A stretch of 44,580 nucleotides of DNA from Deltaproteobacteria bacterium (GCA_035063765.1 JAPSFT010000027.1:1-44580); one strand, 5' to 3'. Shown: positions 32,379-40,921, counted from the first letter of the stretch. Numbers and translations are program-made. The notes: a model not told the origin generated them from the letters alone.

Positions 32379-33667
32379 CCCGCATGCCGAGCCTTCGAGA
32401 GGTGGCCGCGACCACCGCCGCAATCTTGATCGGCGTCTCGCTCTCCGGCGTGGCGGCCTCTCCCTCGGCTGGCACCTGGCAGGAGGTCGCGTCGCTCCCC
32501 GAACCGCGCTGGATGCACGTTGCGGCCTGCGACCTCGAAGGGCGCGTGTACGCCTTCGGCGGTTACACCGCACCCGTACCCGAGGGGCGCAAGTACGGGG
32601 TCGGGGAGCGCGCGCTCGACATCTTCGATCCCAAGGCGAATGCCTGGCGACGTGGGCCAGGTATCACGAGACAGCGCGCCCTCGAGCGGAATCCGATCCG
32701 ATGGCGGCGCGCTGGGGACAAGGATCTCCCGCCGATCAGCGAGATCCGGTGGCGGGAGTACAAGGTGGGCCTTCGCTACGAGAAGCCGCCGGGCGCCTCG
32801 GGGCGCGACGGACGGATCTACTGGTTCGGCGAGGCGGGTCCGGTGTACTTCGACCCAATGCGTGGCGTTTGGGATCAGGGGTTCCTGCCTCGCTCCGACA
32901 TCGAGACGCGGGCATGGCTACCGCCGGTGCCGCGGGTCGTGCACGCTGGCGGAGTCACCGCGACCGCGCCCGACGGCACGATCTACCTCGCCGGAGGAAC
33001 GGGCTATCCGCTGAACCGGCACGAACGCGATCCACGGTCGTGGCACCAGTGGGAACTGCTCGCTGTGGTCCAAGTCTACGAGCCGGCGACTGGAGAATGG
33101 AAGGAGCGGCGACCGATGCGCCGGGCGCGGCAGGAGTTCGCGGGCGCGTTCGGAACCGACGGCAAGCTGTACGTGTTCGGTGGCTACGGCCACAAGGGGT
33201 CGGTGCACCAGGAGGACTACGAGACCGAGGAGGCCTTCCAGGCCGCAGCCCGCGAGATGCGGGCATACGGGAAGGAGGCGTTGCGCTCGGTGGAGGTCTA
33301 CGACCCGGCGACCGACACCTGGAGCGAGCGCTCGCCGATGCCCGAGGGCCGTCACGCGATGGCCGCCGCGCTCGGTGCGGACGGGAAGATCTACGTGGTG
33401 GGCGGCGCGGTGTCGTACTCGGAGCCGGTGGGAAGCCGCTCCGTCTTCGTCTACGACCCGGAGACCGATCGCTGGAGCGAGGGGCCGCCGTTGCGCCACG
33501 GGCGTTTCCACCACGCGGTGGCGGTGGATGCTATGGGGCGCATCTACGCGGTGGGCGGGATCGTGAACGAGAGCCGCCACCAGCGCCGCGGTACGGCCTC
33601 GGTCGAGGTGCTCGACACCGCGAGCGGGGCGCCCCGGCCCGTTGTCGCACCCCCGGATCGCGGATGA
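32375..33667 (+). CDS. Exported kelch-repeat protein 2 (tandem paralogue)
   Basis: A 430-aa protein. Seen: signal peptide (TTAAILIGVSLSGVAASPSA) and the same blades as protein 1 in the same order: RVYAFGGYT, TIYLAGGTG, KLYVFGGYG, KIYVVGGAV and RIYAVGGIV. Long blocks are identical or nearly so, e.g. EPRWMHVAACDLEGRVYA and ATDTWSERSPMPEGRHAM, so this is a tandem duplication. The ATG overlaps the upstream stop, which is unusual for a simple duplication and implies coupled translation. The insert between blades 3 and 4 (YETEEAFQAAAREM) is a shared acidic helix. Ligand unknown. Confidence 0.85.
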   Translation: MTRMPSLREVAATTAAILIGVSLSGVAASPSAGTWQEVASLPEPRWMHVAACDLEGRVYAFGGYTAPVPEGRKYGVGERALDIFDPKANAWRRGPGITRQRALERNPIRWRRAGDKDLPPISEIRWREYKVGLRYEKPPGASGRDGRIYWFGEAGPVYFDPMRGVWDQGFLPRSDIETRAWLPPVPRVVHAGGVTATAPDGTIYLAGGTGYPLNRHERDPRSWHQWELLAVVQVYEPATGEWKERRPMRRARQEFAGAFGTDGKLYVFGGYGHKGSVHQEDYETEEAFQAAAREMRAYGKEALRSVEVYDPATDTWSERSPMPEGRHAMAAALGADGKIYVVGGAVSYSEPVGSRSVFVYDPETDRWSEGPPLRHGRFHHAVAVDAMGRIYAVGGIVNESRHQRRGTASVEVLDTASGAPRPVVAPPDRG

Positions 33668-33852
33668 GCGGGCGTCGGGTCCACTCCACAGGCGGGCGAC
33701 GGCGTGGTGCCGGTCTCGAGCGCGCAGGGGGAGAGCACCCTCGACCGGCGCGTGTGGTGCCCGCGTTGACCCGCCGGCGCACCAGCGCGCAGGTCTTCGA
33801 TCACTTCCGAGCCGGCACCGACGCGACCGCGCAGGGCGAGGACTGCCCGTGA
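33664..33852 (+). CDS. Possible small protein between kelch genes 2 and 3
   Basis: A 62-codon frame that starts at an ATG overlapping the kelch 2 stop (ATGA) and ends at a TGA overlapping the GTG of kelch 3 (GTGA). The product is Arg/Gly-rich with a C-terminus RRRTSAQVFDHFRAGTDATA that looks more protein-like than its N-terminal half. No family recognised. It is listed because the two 4-nt overlaps continue the spacing of the operon; it may instead be the eroded end of a lost gene. Confidence 0.3.
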   Translation: MSGRRVHSTGGRRRGAGLERAGGEHPRPARVVPALTRRRTSAQVFDHFRAGTDATAQGEDCP

Positions 33853-34637
33853 GCGGTTGGCTACCCGGATCACTGCTTGTGGCTTTCGTTGCGGCTCCTG
33901 CGCTTGCTTCGACGTGGACTTCCGTGGCGCCCATGCCTGAACCACGCTGGTTTCATACACCAGGCGTCGGCCTCGATGGGCGGCTCTACGTCTATGGGGG
34001 CGAGGTTCGCCCGGACCGTCGATCCAACCAACACGGAGTCGGCATCTTTGCATTGGTGATCTACGACCCTGGATCCGGAGCATGGAGCCGCGGTCCGGAG
34101 CTTTCGTCGATTCCTATGCGTGGTTACGAGAGACACGTAGTCGATCGGATCGACAAGAGCGGAGTGATGGAGAGGACGGTCGTCGGCAAGGAAGTCAGCA
34201 GCGCGGAGCGAGTACACCACGAAGTACAGGCGGGTCGTGCGGATCCGGCGGGCAAGCCGCGCTGGTACGGCGTGTCGTATTGGATTCCGTTCGATCCGCT
34301 CGCTCGGGCCTGGGGCGAGGTCGAAGCCGCAGTCACGGCGCCTGATCTCGAACCGCAAGGCGGGCCGCCCGTGGAGGCACGCTGGATCGCGACGGGGCCC
34401 TCGCTCTTCAGATTCACACCTACCACTGCTACGTCGAAGAACCTGGTCTACATCACTGGAGGCCTTGCGAGACCATATCGAGACCGATCTGCTCGACCGA
34501 TGCCAAGCGCGTCGATGGAGGTAGGGGACGCCGCTACAGACGCGTGGCGCGAGCTCTCGCCCATGCGCACGACTCGCTACCTCCACGCTGCCACGATCGA
34601 CCGCCGGGGGCGTCTGTTCGCCTCGGTGGACGTCTGA
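33849..34637 (+). CDS. Kelch-repeat protein 3, C-terminally shortened
   Basis: A 262-aa protein from GTG 33849. Seen: signal peptide (WLPGSLLVAFVAAPALAS), then PMPEPRWFHTPGVGLDGRLY with VYGGEV, a divergent middle (GVSYWIPFDPLARAWGEVEA) and NLVYITGGLARPY, ending soon after ATIDRRGRLFASVDV. It aligns with the first three or four blades of the two upstream paralogues (419 and 430 aa) and then stops, so the last blades are missing. Lower GC and more divergent sequence suggest relaxed selection. It may be a decaying copy or may pair with another propeller. Confidence 0.6.
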   Translation: MSGWLPGSLLVAFVAAPALASTWTSVAPMPEPRWFHTPGVGLDGRLYVYGGEVRPDRRSNQHGVGIFALVIYDPGSGAWSRGPELSSIPMRGYERHVVDRIDKSGVMERTVVGKEVSSAERVHHEVQAGRADPAGKPRWYGVSYWIPFDPLARAWGEVEAAVTAPDLEPQGGPPVEARWIATGPSLFRFTPTTATSKNLVYITGGLARPYRDRSARPMPSASMEVGDAATDAWRELSPMRTTRYLHAATIDRRGRLFASVDV

Positions 34638-34646
34638 AAAGCGGCC

Positions 34647-35030
34647 ATGGGCGGACGCCCAGGAGAGGTGTTGTTCGAGCGGTCCGTCGTCGCGGGCGGC
34701 GGCCTCGTGTACTACGGGCCGATCGCGCACCACCTGGGCCTGCTGGCGTCGACACGCGGACGTGTGGACGACGCCCTTCGCCGCTTCGAGCAGGCGCTGG
34801 CTGCGGAGGCTCGGGCCGGAGCCCGCCTCTGGGTGGTTCGGACGGGGGTCGCACAGGCCCATGCGCTGCTCGCCCGCGAGGCGCCGGGCGACCGCGCCCG
34901 GGCGGCGCAGGCCCTGGCCAAGGCGCGCGAGCACGCGCTGGGGCGCCCGCTCCCCGAGCTGGAGCGCGAGCTCGACTCGCTCGAAGCGACCCTCTGGGCC
35001 GGCTCCAGCAGCTCGACCTCGACGGCATGA
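34647..35030 (+). pseudogene. TPR-like C-terminal remnant of a larger (AAA/regulator-type) protein
   Basis: The 127-codon frame reads YYGPIAHHLGLLASTRGRVD, then DALRRFEQALAAEARAGARL and RAAQALAKAREHALGRPLPE. This resembles the last tetratricopeptide-type helices of large ATP-binding regulators, in which such helices follow an AAA-type domain. No upstream part is present: kelch 3 ends 10 bp before it. It is most likely a truncated leftover. A short free-standing TPR protein is possible but less likely. Confidence 0.5.
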
Positions 35031-35060
35031 CCGAGCGCGGCACGCGCGCCCGGGCTGGGA

Positions 35061-36215
35061 TCAGAGCTCGCCGCCCCAGAGCCTCCGCACGAAGGTCGCG
35101 ACGGGGAGGATCTCGATGCCGTCGTCGGTCGTGCGCGCCCGCGGCTCCCGGCACACGACGATGCGGCGTCCCACGCGCGGGTGGTCCTCGGCCAGGCTCC
35201 GCAGCCCCTGGAGGTGGTCACGGGTGATCCGCTCGCTCGACTTCGCCTCGATCGCCACCTGCATGTCGCCGACGATGAAGTCGACCTCGATGCCGCTCGC
35301 GAGCCGCCAGTAGGAGAGCTGCCTACCACCCTCGCCGCGGTAGCTCACGAACGCGGAGAGCTCGTGGAAGACCCAGTTCTCGAAGGCCTTGCCGTAGAGC
35401 TCGGAGCCGGCGCGCAGCTCGCCGCGCCGTGCCAGCCGGTTCACGACCCCCACATCGACGAAGTAGAACTTCGGCGCCCCGATCACCCGGCGCTTCGGTC
35501 GCTTGCGATACGCCGGGAGCCAGCGCCCGAGGAGCGTGTCCTCGAGGATCTCGAAGTGGCTCCTGGTCGTGTGGCTCGAGACCCCGCATTCCCGGGCGAT
35601 GTTGGAGAAGTTCACGAGCTCGCCGTCGGAGAGGGCGGCGACGTCCAGGAAGTCGGAGAAGGTGGGGAGATTGCGTACCAGCCCTTCGGCGGCCACCTCC
35701 TCCTTCAGGTAGTCGGCGATGTAGGCGTCGAGCATCCGCGCGGGCCGGCTCGCCTCGTAGATCCGCGGCAGATAGCCGTGGTTGAGCAGGCGATCGAGAT
35801 CGAAGTCGCGGCCGAGCTCGCTGGCGGTGAGCCCGTGGAGCTCGTAGCGGATCGCGCGGCCGCCGAGGAGGTTTGCGGCGCCGCGCCGCACCTTGCGCGC
35901 GCTCGACCCACAGAGGGCGAAGTGGAGTCCGCGGTTCTCGATCAGCCAGTGCACCTCGTCGAGGAGCGCCGGCAGCTTCTGGATCTCGTCGATCACGATC
36001 TGCTCGCGAGGCCCAGGGGGCTCGGCCTCCAGCTCCTGGCGCAGCCGCTCGGGGCGGGCCAGGTAGCGCCGGAACTCCTCGGCCTTCAAGAGCTCGACCC
36101 AGCGGCCCTGGCCGTAGCGCTCGCGCAGGAGCGTGCTCTTGCCCGTCTGCCGAGGCCCCCACAGGAAGAAGGTCTCGACCCCGGGCTCCGGGAGGGTGAG
36201 AGAGCGCTTGAACAT
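35061..36215 (-). CDS. ATPase with AAA_14 and DUF4143 domains
   Basis: A 384-aa protein. Seen: Walker A GPRQTGKST (20-28), Walker B IVIDEIQKLP (D76, E77), ENRGLHFALCGSSARKVRRG as sensor-like block, YLKEEVAAEGLVRNLPTFSD, a winged-helix-like middle, FYFVDVGVVNRLARRGELRA, and a C-terminal ASGIEVDFIVGDMQVAIEAK that resembles a PD-(D/E)xK nuclease core (D...ExK). This is the typical COG1373 architecture, present in many copies in some genomes and functionally obscure. The ATG (36215) directly abuts a 32-bp perfect palindrome, which suggests autoregulation or hairpin-controlled translation. It is monocistronic. Confidence 0.88.
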   Translation of the reverse strand: MFKRSLTLPEPGVETFFLWGPRQTGKSTLLRERYGQGRWVELLKAEEFRRYLARPERLRQELEAEPPGPREQIVIDEIQKLPALLDEVHWLIENRGLHFALCGSSARKVRRGAANLLGGRAIRYELHGLTASELGRDFDLDRLLNHGYLPRIYEASRPARMLDAYIADYLKEEVAAEGLVRNLPTFSDFLDVAALSDGELVNFSNIARECGVSSHTTRSHFEILEDTLLGRWLPAYRKRPKRRVIGAPKFYFVDVGVVNRLARRGELRAGSELYGKAFENWVFHELSAFVSYRGEGGRQLSYWRLASGIEVDFIVGDMQVAIEAKSSERITRDHLQGLRSLAEDHPRVGRRIVVCREPRARTTDDGIEILPVATFVRRLWGGEL

Positions 36216-36247
36216 CTACTTCAAATTATCATGATAATTTGAAGTAG
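36216..36247. promoter_or_regulatory. Perfect 32-bp AT-rich palindrome at the DUF4143 ATPase start
   Basis: CTACTTCAAATTATCA (36216-36231) is followed by its exact reverse complement (36232-36247). It ends at the base before the ATPase start codon. Its AT content contrasts with the surrounding DNA of about 70% GC. The placement excludes a normal ribosome site, so it is either an operator overlapping a leaderless promoter or an mRNA hairpin that hides the start. Confidence 0.8.
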
Positions 36248-36272
36248 TCATCCATGGGGCGCCGACCTCCCG

Positions 36273-38147
36273 TCAGCGCGCGTCCGCCGCCGCGACGTCG
36301 GGCCACGGGTACGCGTCGAGCGCGTAGTCCGCGCACGCGCCCCCGCCCGCGCTCGCGTACTGGTCGCGCGGCAGGTCGTCCGAGAGCGCCATCGCGCGCA
36401 GCACCGCGCAGCGGGTGCGGTCGTCGTGCACGCGCGGGTCGGCGAGCAGCTCGGCGACCACGCGCTCGAGCGTCCAGGTCTCGCTGGCCATGCGCACGCC
36501 GCCGCCGGCCGGCGTGTCGAGCACGGCGTACTTCGGTGCCTCCGGGCTGGAGGCGTCCCACGGCTGCCACTCGGGCAGTTCGCCGTTGCGGCCGCGGCCG
36601 GGCGCGCCGGTCGCCGCGAACTGCGCCCAGTACGACAGCATCGCCGCCGAGAGCGCCTCGCGGCCCTCGCGGTTCCAGCGCGTGAAGAGCCGGCTCGACT
36701 CGGGCCCCAGGTCCCAGTGCCCGAACACGAAGGGGATCTCGAAGCCGTGCGATGCGCCGAGCATGGCCGGGCCGTCGTAGAGCCAGGGCAGGCTCGGCTC
36801 CTCGTCCCAGTCGAAGCGATAGCCGTAGACCGTCGGGCCCTGGACCGCGCGCATGCGCCGCGCCGGCTCGTCGACCGCCCGCGCCTTCCAGGCGCGCGCC
36901 GAGGCGTCGGCCTGGGCGGCGTAGCGCCCCGGATCGCGCGGCTGCGGGAAGAGCCCGAAGCGCCAGCGCGCCAGCTCCGGGTCGAAGGCCATGAACAGCT
37001 TGTTCTCGTCGCGGTTGGTGCCGAGGAGGGTCGGCACGTGGTGGTAGCGGCCGGCGGCGAGCAGCGCGAGCGGCTCGGCGTCGGGGATCACGTGACCGTC
37101 GCGGAACACGCTCGGGAACCAGAGCATGCCCTCGCTGTGCTCGGTGTAGCCGGCCAGGAGCTGCGCGGGCGTGCGGCTGCGCAGCCAGGCGGCGAGCTCG
37201 GCAGCAGGCATTGCCGACAGCTTCGCGCGCGCCTCGGCGCCGTCCGGGGCCGATCCCTCCGAGACCATCATCTGGACGATCGCCTCGTTGGCGCTGTGCG
37301 GGTGGCCGGGCGGCGTGTCGTCGTGGAAGCGCTCGGCGTAGCCCGCCACCACGGTGTCCATGCCGGGGCTCTCCAGGATCGCGCGGTGGAAGAGGCCGGC
37401 GCCGGAGGGCGCGAGCAGCAGGGCCAGCACGTTGGTGCCGCCCGCCGACTCGCCGAAGATCGTGACGTTGCCCGGGTCGCCGCCGAAGGCCGCGGCGTTG
37501 TCGCGCACCCACTCGAGCGCGCGGATCGTGTCGAGCGTGCCGAAGTTGCCCGAGCGGTCCTCGGGGGTCGTCGCGGTGGCGCGCAGCGCCTCGTGGCGCA
37601 GCCAGCCGAGCGGCCCGAGCCGGTACTGGGCGGCGACCACCACGACCTGCCCGGTCCGTGCCAGGTTGCCGCCGTCGTAGAAGGCCGTGCCGCCGATCGA
37701 ATGGCCGCCCCCGTGGAACCACACCATCACCGGCAGGCGCGCGGCGGCGGCCGCGGCCGGCTCCATGGCCGGTGCCCACACGTCGAGCACCAGGCAGTCC
37801 TCGTCGCCGGTCACGCCCTCGGACCCGCGCGGCAGGCCCGCGTACACGCTCGCGTACTGGGGGCAGGGCGCGCCGTGCTCGAGCGCGGCCCGCTCGCCGT
37901 CCCAGCGCGGGGCCGCCGCGGGCGCCCGCCAGCGCCGCTCGCCGACCGGCGGCGCCGCGAACGGGAGGCCCAGCCAGACGTGGGAGCCGTAGCCGCCCGT
38001 GAAGCCGACGACGTCGCCGGCCGGCGGGCTGCGGCGGGTCGCGGGATCGGCGACCGGGAGCGGCTCGGCGGGGCGCCCGCAGGCGAGCCCTGCAGCCGCG
38101 AGCGCCAGCCAGGAGAGTCCGAGCACCACGACACGCGGAGACGACAT
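36273..38147 (-). CDS. Type B carboxylesterase, predicted lipoprotein
   Basis: A 624-aa protein from ATG 38147 (GGAG upstream). Seen: signal peptide with lipobox (LGLSWLALAAAGLAC, Cys23), oxyanion-hole VMVWFHGGGHSIGG, GNVTIFGESAGGTNVLALLL with nucleophile Ser234, GTNRDENKLFMAF for the acidic residue, and ASHGFEIPFVFGHWD for the His. The catalytic set of the alpha/beta-hydrolase type B esterase family is complete. It should hydrolyse ester or lipid-like substrates at the membrane surface. Its gene stands alone between the ATPase palindrome and the P450 gene (about 160 bp apart). Confidence 0.88.
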   Translation of the reverse strand: MSSPRVVVLGLSWLALAAAGLACGRPAEPLPVADPATRRSPPAGDVVGFTGGYGSHVWLGLPFAAPPVGERRWRAPAAAPRWDGERAALEHGAPCPQYASVYAGLPRGSEGVTGDEDCLVLDVWAPAMEPAAAAAARLPVMVWFHGGGHSIGGTAFYDGGNLARTGQVVVVAAQYRLGPLGWLRHEALRATATTPEDRSGNFGTLDTIRALEWVRDNAAAFGGDPGNVTIFGESAGGTNVLALLLAPSGAGLFHRAILESPGMDTVVAGYAERFHDDTPPGHPHSANEAIVQMMVSEGSAPDGAEARAKLSAMPAAELAAWLRSRTPAQLLAGYTEHSEGMLWFPSVFRDGHVIPDAEPLALLAAGRYHHVPTLLGTNRDENKLFMAFDPELARWRFGLFPQPRDPGRYAAQADASARAWKARAVDEPARRMRAVQGPTVYGYRFDWDEEPSLPWLYDGPAMLGASHGFEIPFVFGHWDLGPESSRLFTRWNREGREALSAAMLSYWAQFAATGAPGRGRNGELPEWQPWDASSPEAPKYAVLDTPAGGGVRMASETWTLERVVAELLADPRVHDDRTRCAVLRAMALSDDLPRDQYASAGGGACADYALDAYPWPDVAAADAR

Positions 38148-38308
38148 GGCGCGGCTCCTCCGGCCGCCATGGTCGCACGGTCCAGCGCCACGGCCACGCG
38201 GGCCAGCAGCCGCCCTGCCCCGCCGGCGATTCGTCGCGCGGCCGCCGGCCGGAGGGCTACGGGGGGTCCATGACCCCCGGCGCGAAGGGATCGCAGGCGG
38301 GCCTCGCC

Positions 38309-39538
38309 TCAGGCCTCCGGCGTGAAGCGCACGCGCATCCGGGTGCACGAGCGGACCAGCGCCGCGGGCACGATCACGGCGCCTTCGGCGTCGGCGAACT
38401 CCATGTCCGGAAGCCGGCGCAGGAGCTCCTCGAAGGCCACCCGCATCTCCATGCGTGCCAGGTTCGCACCCAGGCAGAAGTGGGGGCCGAGCCCGAAGCC
38501 GAGGTGCACCGGATTGCGCTCGACCCGGAAGGTGTCGGGGTCGTCGAAGGCGTCGGCGTCGCGGTTCGCGGAGGGGTAGAGCATGAGCACGCGCTCACCC
38601 TTGCGCAGGCGCTGGCCGCGCAGCCCGGTGTCCTCGGTGACGGTGCGCGAGAAGGTCTGGACCGGCGACACCATCCGCACCATCTCCTCGCAGGCGGAGG
38701 GGATCAGCCCGGGGTCCTCGATCAGCTTCTTCCGCTCGTCGGGATGTTCGATCAGGAGCTGCATGCCGCCCGAGATCGCGTTGCGGGTGGTCTCGTTGCC
38801 GGCCACGAGCAGGATCACGAGCAGCATGATCAGCTCGTCGTTGGCGAGCTGGACCTGGTCCTCGCCGAGCCCCGTGCGGTCCTGCTGCTGGTCGAAGGTC
38901 GTGAGCACGCCGGCGTCCTTGGCGCCGACCAGGATGCTGACCAGGTCGTCCTGCGGGTGCTTGCGGCGGTCCTCGATGATCCCCCGCACGTAGGCCGAGT
39001 AGGCCAGGAAGGCCTGGCCGGCGGCCGCCATGATCGCCGGGTCGCCCTGGTTGCCGTCGCCGCGGATCATCGCGTCGGACCACTCGTGGAACTTCTTCCG
39101 GTCCTGCTTCCGGATCCCGATCATCTCGGCGATCAGCGAGAGCGGCAGCGGCACCGCCACCTCCTCGACGAAGTCGGCCTCACCGCGGGCGGCGATCGCG
39201 TCGATCGCCTCGGTCGTGATCTCGCGGAAGGCCACCTCGAGCTTCTTCACCATGCGCGGCGAGAAGCCCTTGTTGATCAGGTTGCGCAGCCGGCCATGGC
39301 GCGGCTCGGCCTCGTCGATGAGCCCGATCTTCGGCCCGTCGATCCCGCGCACGCCCTGGCCCGAGGTGAAGAGCTCCTGGTGCTTCGAGACGTAGGCGAC
39401 GTCCTCGAACTTGGAGACCACCCAGCAGCCGTCCTTGCGGGACCAGTGCACGGGCGCGTGCTCGCGCAGCCAGCGCATGCGCGCGTGGATGTGGCGGTCC
39501 CAGGTGGCGGGCTCGAGGAAGGCGACGTCGGCGTCCAT
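38309..39538 (-). CDS. Cytochrome P450
   Basis: A 409-aa soluble bacterial P450. Seen: EPRHGRLRNLINKGFSPRMV (C-helix region), the I-helix LLVAGNETTRNAISGGMQLL with the acid-Thr pair, CEEMVR (ExxR), and the haem loop FGLGPHFCLGANLARME with axial Cys355. Electrons would come from a ferredoxin and reductase not in this window. The AGNETTRNAI I-helix resembles actinobacterial sterol/fatty-acid hydroxylases (CYP125/124/142 type), but that is only suggestive. It is 10 bp downstream of the TetR gene in the same direction, so the regulator probably controls it in response to substrate. Confidence 0.9.
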   Translation of the reverse strand: MDADVAFLEPATWDRHIHARMRWLREHAPVHWSRKDGCWVVSKFEDVAYVSKHQELFTSGQGVRGIDGPKIGLIDEAEPRHGRLRNLINKGFSPRMVKKLEVAFREITTEAIDAIAARGEADFVEEVAVPLPLSLIAEMIGIRKQDRKKFHEWSDAMIRGDGNQGDPAIMAAAGQAFLAYSAYVRGIIEDRRKHPQDDLVSILVGAKDAGVLTTFDQQQDRTGLGEDQVQLANDELIMLLVILLVAGNETTRNAISGGMQLLIEHPDERKKLIEDPGLIPSACEEMVRMVSPVQTFSRTVTEDTGLRGQRLRKGERVLMLYPSANRDADAFDDPDTFRVERNPVHLGFGLGPHFCLGANLARMEMRVAFEELLRRLPDMEFADAEGAVIVPAALVRSCTRMRVRFTPEA

Positions 39539-39548
39539 CGGAAACTCC

Positions 39549-40229
39549 TCAGCGGGGTTCGGTCGAGGTGTCGGTTGCGGAATCGAGGGCCGGGGTGAGC
39601 GCCTCGCTGAGCTGCCGGAGCAGCTCGGTCTGACGGGCCAGCATCGGCGCGGCGAGGAGGTCGATGCCGGTGAGCTCGCGGTAGAGCGGCGCGCTCGCGA
39701 AGAAGCCGACCACGACGTGGTACATGGCGAGCACCAGCAGCGCCGCCTGCTCGGGCTCCGGCCGCGAGCCCGCGCCCCGTTCCTCCACGAGCGCCTGCGC
39801 CCGGGTGAAGGTGGGCGCCATCCATTTGCGGAGCATCGGTGTCAGGCGCTCGCCGCCCGCGAGCGTCTCGTGCAGCACCAGGCGCGGCAGGTTCGGGCGC
39901 TCCGCCAGGAGCTGCATCACGGACGCGATCACCCGCCGCGGGTCGTTGCGCTCGGCCTCCGGCGCCCGGGCCAGCGCGGTCAGCAGCTCGACGACCGGGC
40001 CGATCCCACGCGCCAGGACGGCGGCGTAGAGCGCGTCCTTGCTCGGGAAGTGGTTGTAGAGGCTCGGGATGCGCAGCCCGACCCGGAGCGCCACGTCGCG
40101 CAGGCTCGTCCCGCGGTAGCCGCGCTCGGCGAAGAGCTCCTCGGCGGCGTCGAGGATCCGCGCGGCGGTCTCCTCCCCCCGGCGGGCCGGGCGGACGAGG
40201 GGGAAGGCGGTGTCGGGATGCGGACTCAA
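39549..40229 (-). CDS. TetR-family regulator of the P450 operon
   Basis: A 226-aa protein from TTG 40229; GGAGCG lies about 6 bp upstream. Seen: RILDAAEELFAERGYRGTSL, RDVALRVGLRIPSLYNHFPS and KDALYAAVLARGIGPVVELL, a complete TetR HTH. The C-terminal domain contains AALLVLAMYHVVVGFFASAP and a hydrophobic ligand pocket. A 20-bp perfect palindrome begins 15 bp upstream of the start and is the likely operator for autorepression of the tetR-P450 pair. The ligand may be the P450 substrate. Confidence 0.85.
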   Translation of the reverse strand: MSPHPDTAFPLVRPARRGEETAARILDAAEELFAERGYRGTSLRDVALRVGLRIPSLYNHFPSKDALYAAVLARGIGPVVELLTALARAPEAERNDPRRVIASVMQLLAERPNLPRLVLHETLAGGERLTPMLRKWMAPTFTRAQALVEERGAGSRPEPEQAALLVLAMYHVVVGFFASAPLYRELTGIDLLAAPMLARQTELLRQLSEALTPALDSATDTSTEPR

Positions 40230-40243
40230 AGGGCGCTCCAGGG

Positions 40244-40263
40244 AAACTAACGATCGTTAGTTT
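40244..40263. promoter_or_regulatory. 20-bp palindromic operator upstream of tetR-P450
   Basis: AAACTAACGATCGTTAGTTT is a perfect palindrome, located 14 bp before the TTG start of the TetR gene. Size, symmetry and position are those of a TetR-family operator overlapping the promoter. Confidence 0.75.
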
Positions 40264-40400
40264 TCCAGCGGGTCAGCTCCCGGTCAAGGGGAGGAGTCCG
40301 AAAGGCCTGCTTCGGGTGTGATCCAGATCTCAGGATCGGTGGCCATCCGGCCGAGACGGGATCGGACCGCGGGGCGACTCATCCGGTAGGAGAGTCCCCG

Positions 40401-40907
40401 ATGGCCCCCTGCTCCACCCGCCTCGCCCTGCCCGTCCTGGCGGCCGCCCTCGCGCTGCTTCCGGCCTTCGCCGCGGCGGACCCCGCGCTGCTCGCGATGC
40501 GCGTCCAGGTCCCGGCCGACGCCGCGATCGCCGAGATGAACGCGCGCGCCGGCGAGACCTCCGATCTGTGCGGACCCGGCGAGCGGCTGCGCCGCGACGG
40601 CGGCCGCTGGGTGTGCGAGACGGAAGCCGTCCGGCTCGCTGCCTCCGGCGGCGAGACCTACCAGACCTTCGAGATGGGCCGCGCGACCCCTGGCGCGGCG
40701 AGCCGCTTCGCGGCCACCTGCCTCGGCCGCGAGGACCGGGTGCTCGGAGGGAGCTGCGTGCGCCGCGCCGGCGGCGGCTACGTGTCGTTCGCAGGCCGGG
40801 TGACCAGTGCCAGCGGCAGCGACGCCGTCGAGTGTGCCCTCGACGGCGCGGACGCCAGCCCGGCGGTCGGCATCGCGATCTGCCTCGACGTTCCGCCGCG
40901 GCGCTGA
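40401..40907 (+). CDS. Small secreted Cys-containing protein, unknown
   Basis: A 168-aa protein with AGGAG about 7 bp before the ATG. Seen: signal peptide (LALPVLAAALALLPAFAAAD), then DLCGPGERLRRDGGRWVCET, CLGREDRVLGGSC and VECALDGADASPAVGIAICL. Six Cys in the mature part suggest disulphides and periplasmic or extracellular location. No family recognised. It is transcribed alone and converges with the zinc peptidase gene (14 bp between stops). Confidence 0.65.
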   Translation: MAPCSTRLALPVLAAALALLPAFAAADPALLAMRVQVPADAAIAEMNARAGETSDLCGPGERLRRDGGRWVCETEAVRLAASGGETYQTFEMGRATPGAASRFAATCLGREDRVLGGSCVRRAGGGYVSFAGRVTSASGSDAVECALDGADASPAVGIAICLDVPPRR

Positions 40908-40921
40908 GCTCCCGATCGCCC

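Noticed and set aside
36232-36247. The 32-bp palindrome as a transcription terminator
   Set aside because: It lies at a start codon, is AT-rich along the stem and lacks a T-run after a GC stem; the carboxylesterase gene ends about 25 bp away but the symmetry and placement fit an operator better.
40263-40400. Possible RNA gene or riboswitch before the small secreted protein
   Set aside because: No tRNA-like or known riboswitch pattern could be recognised; only a ribosome site is visible.
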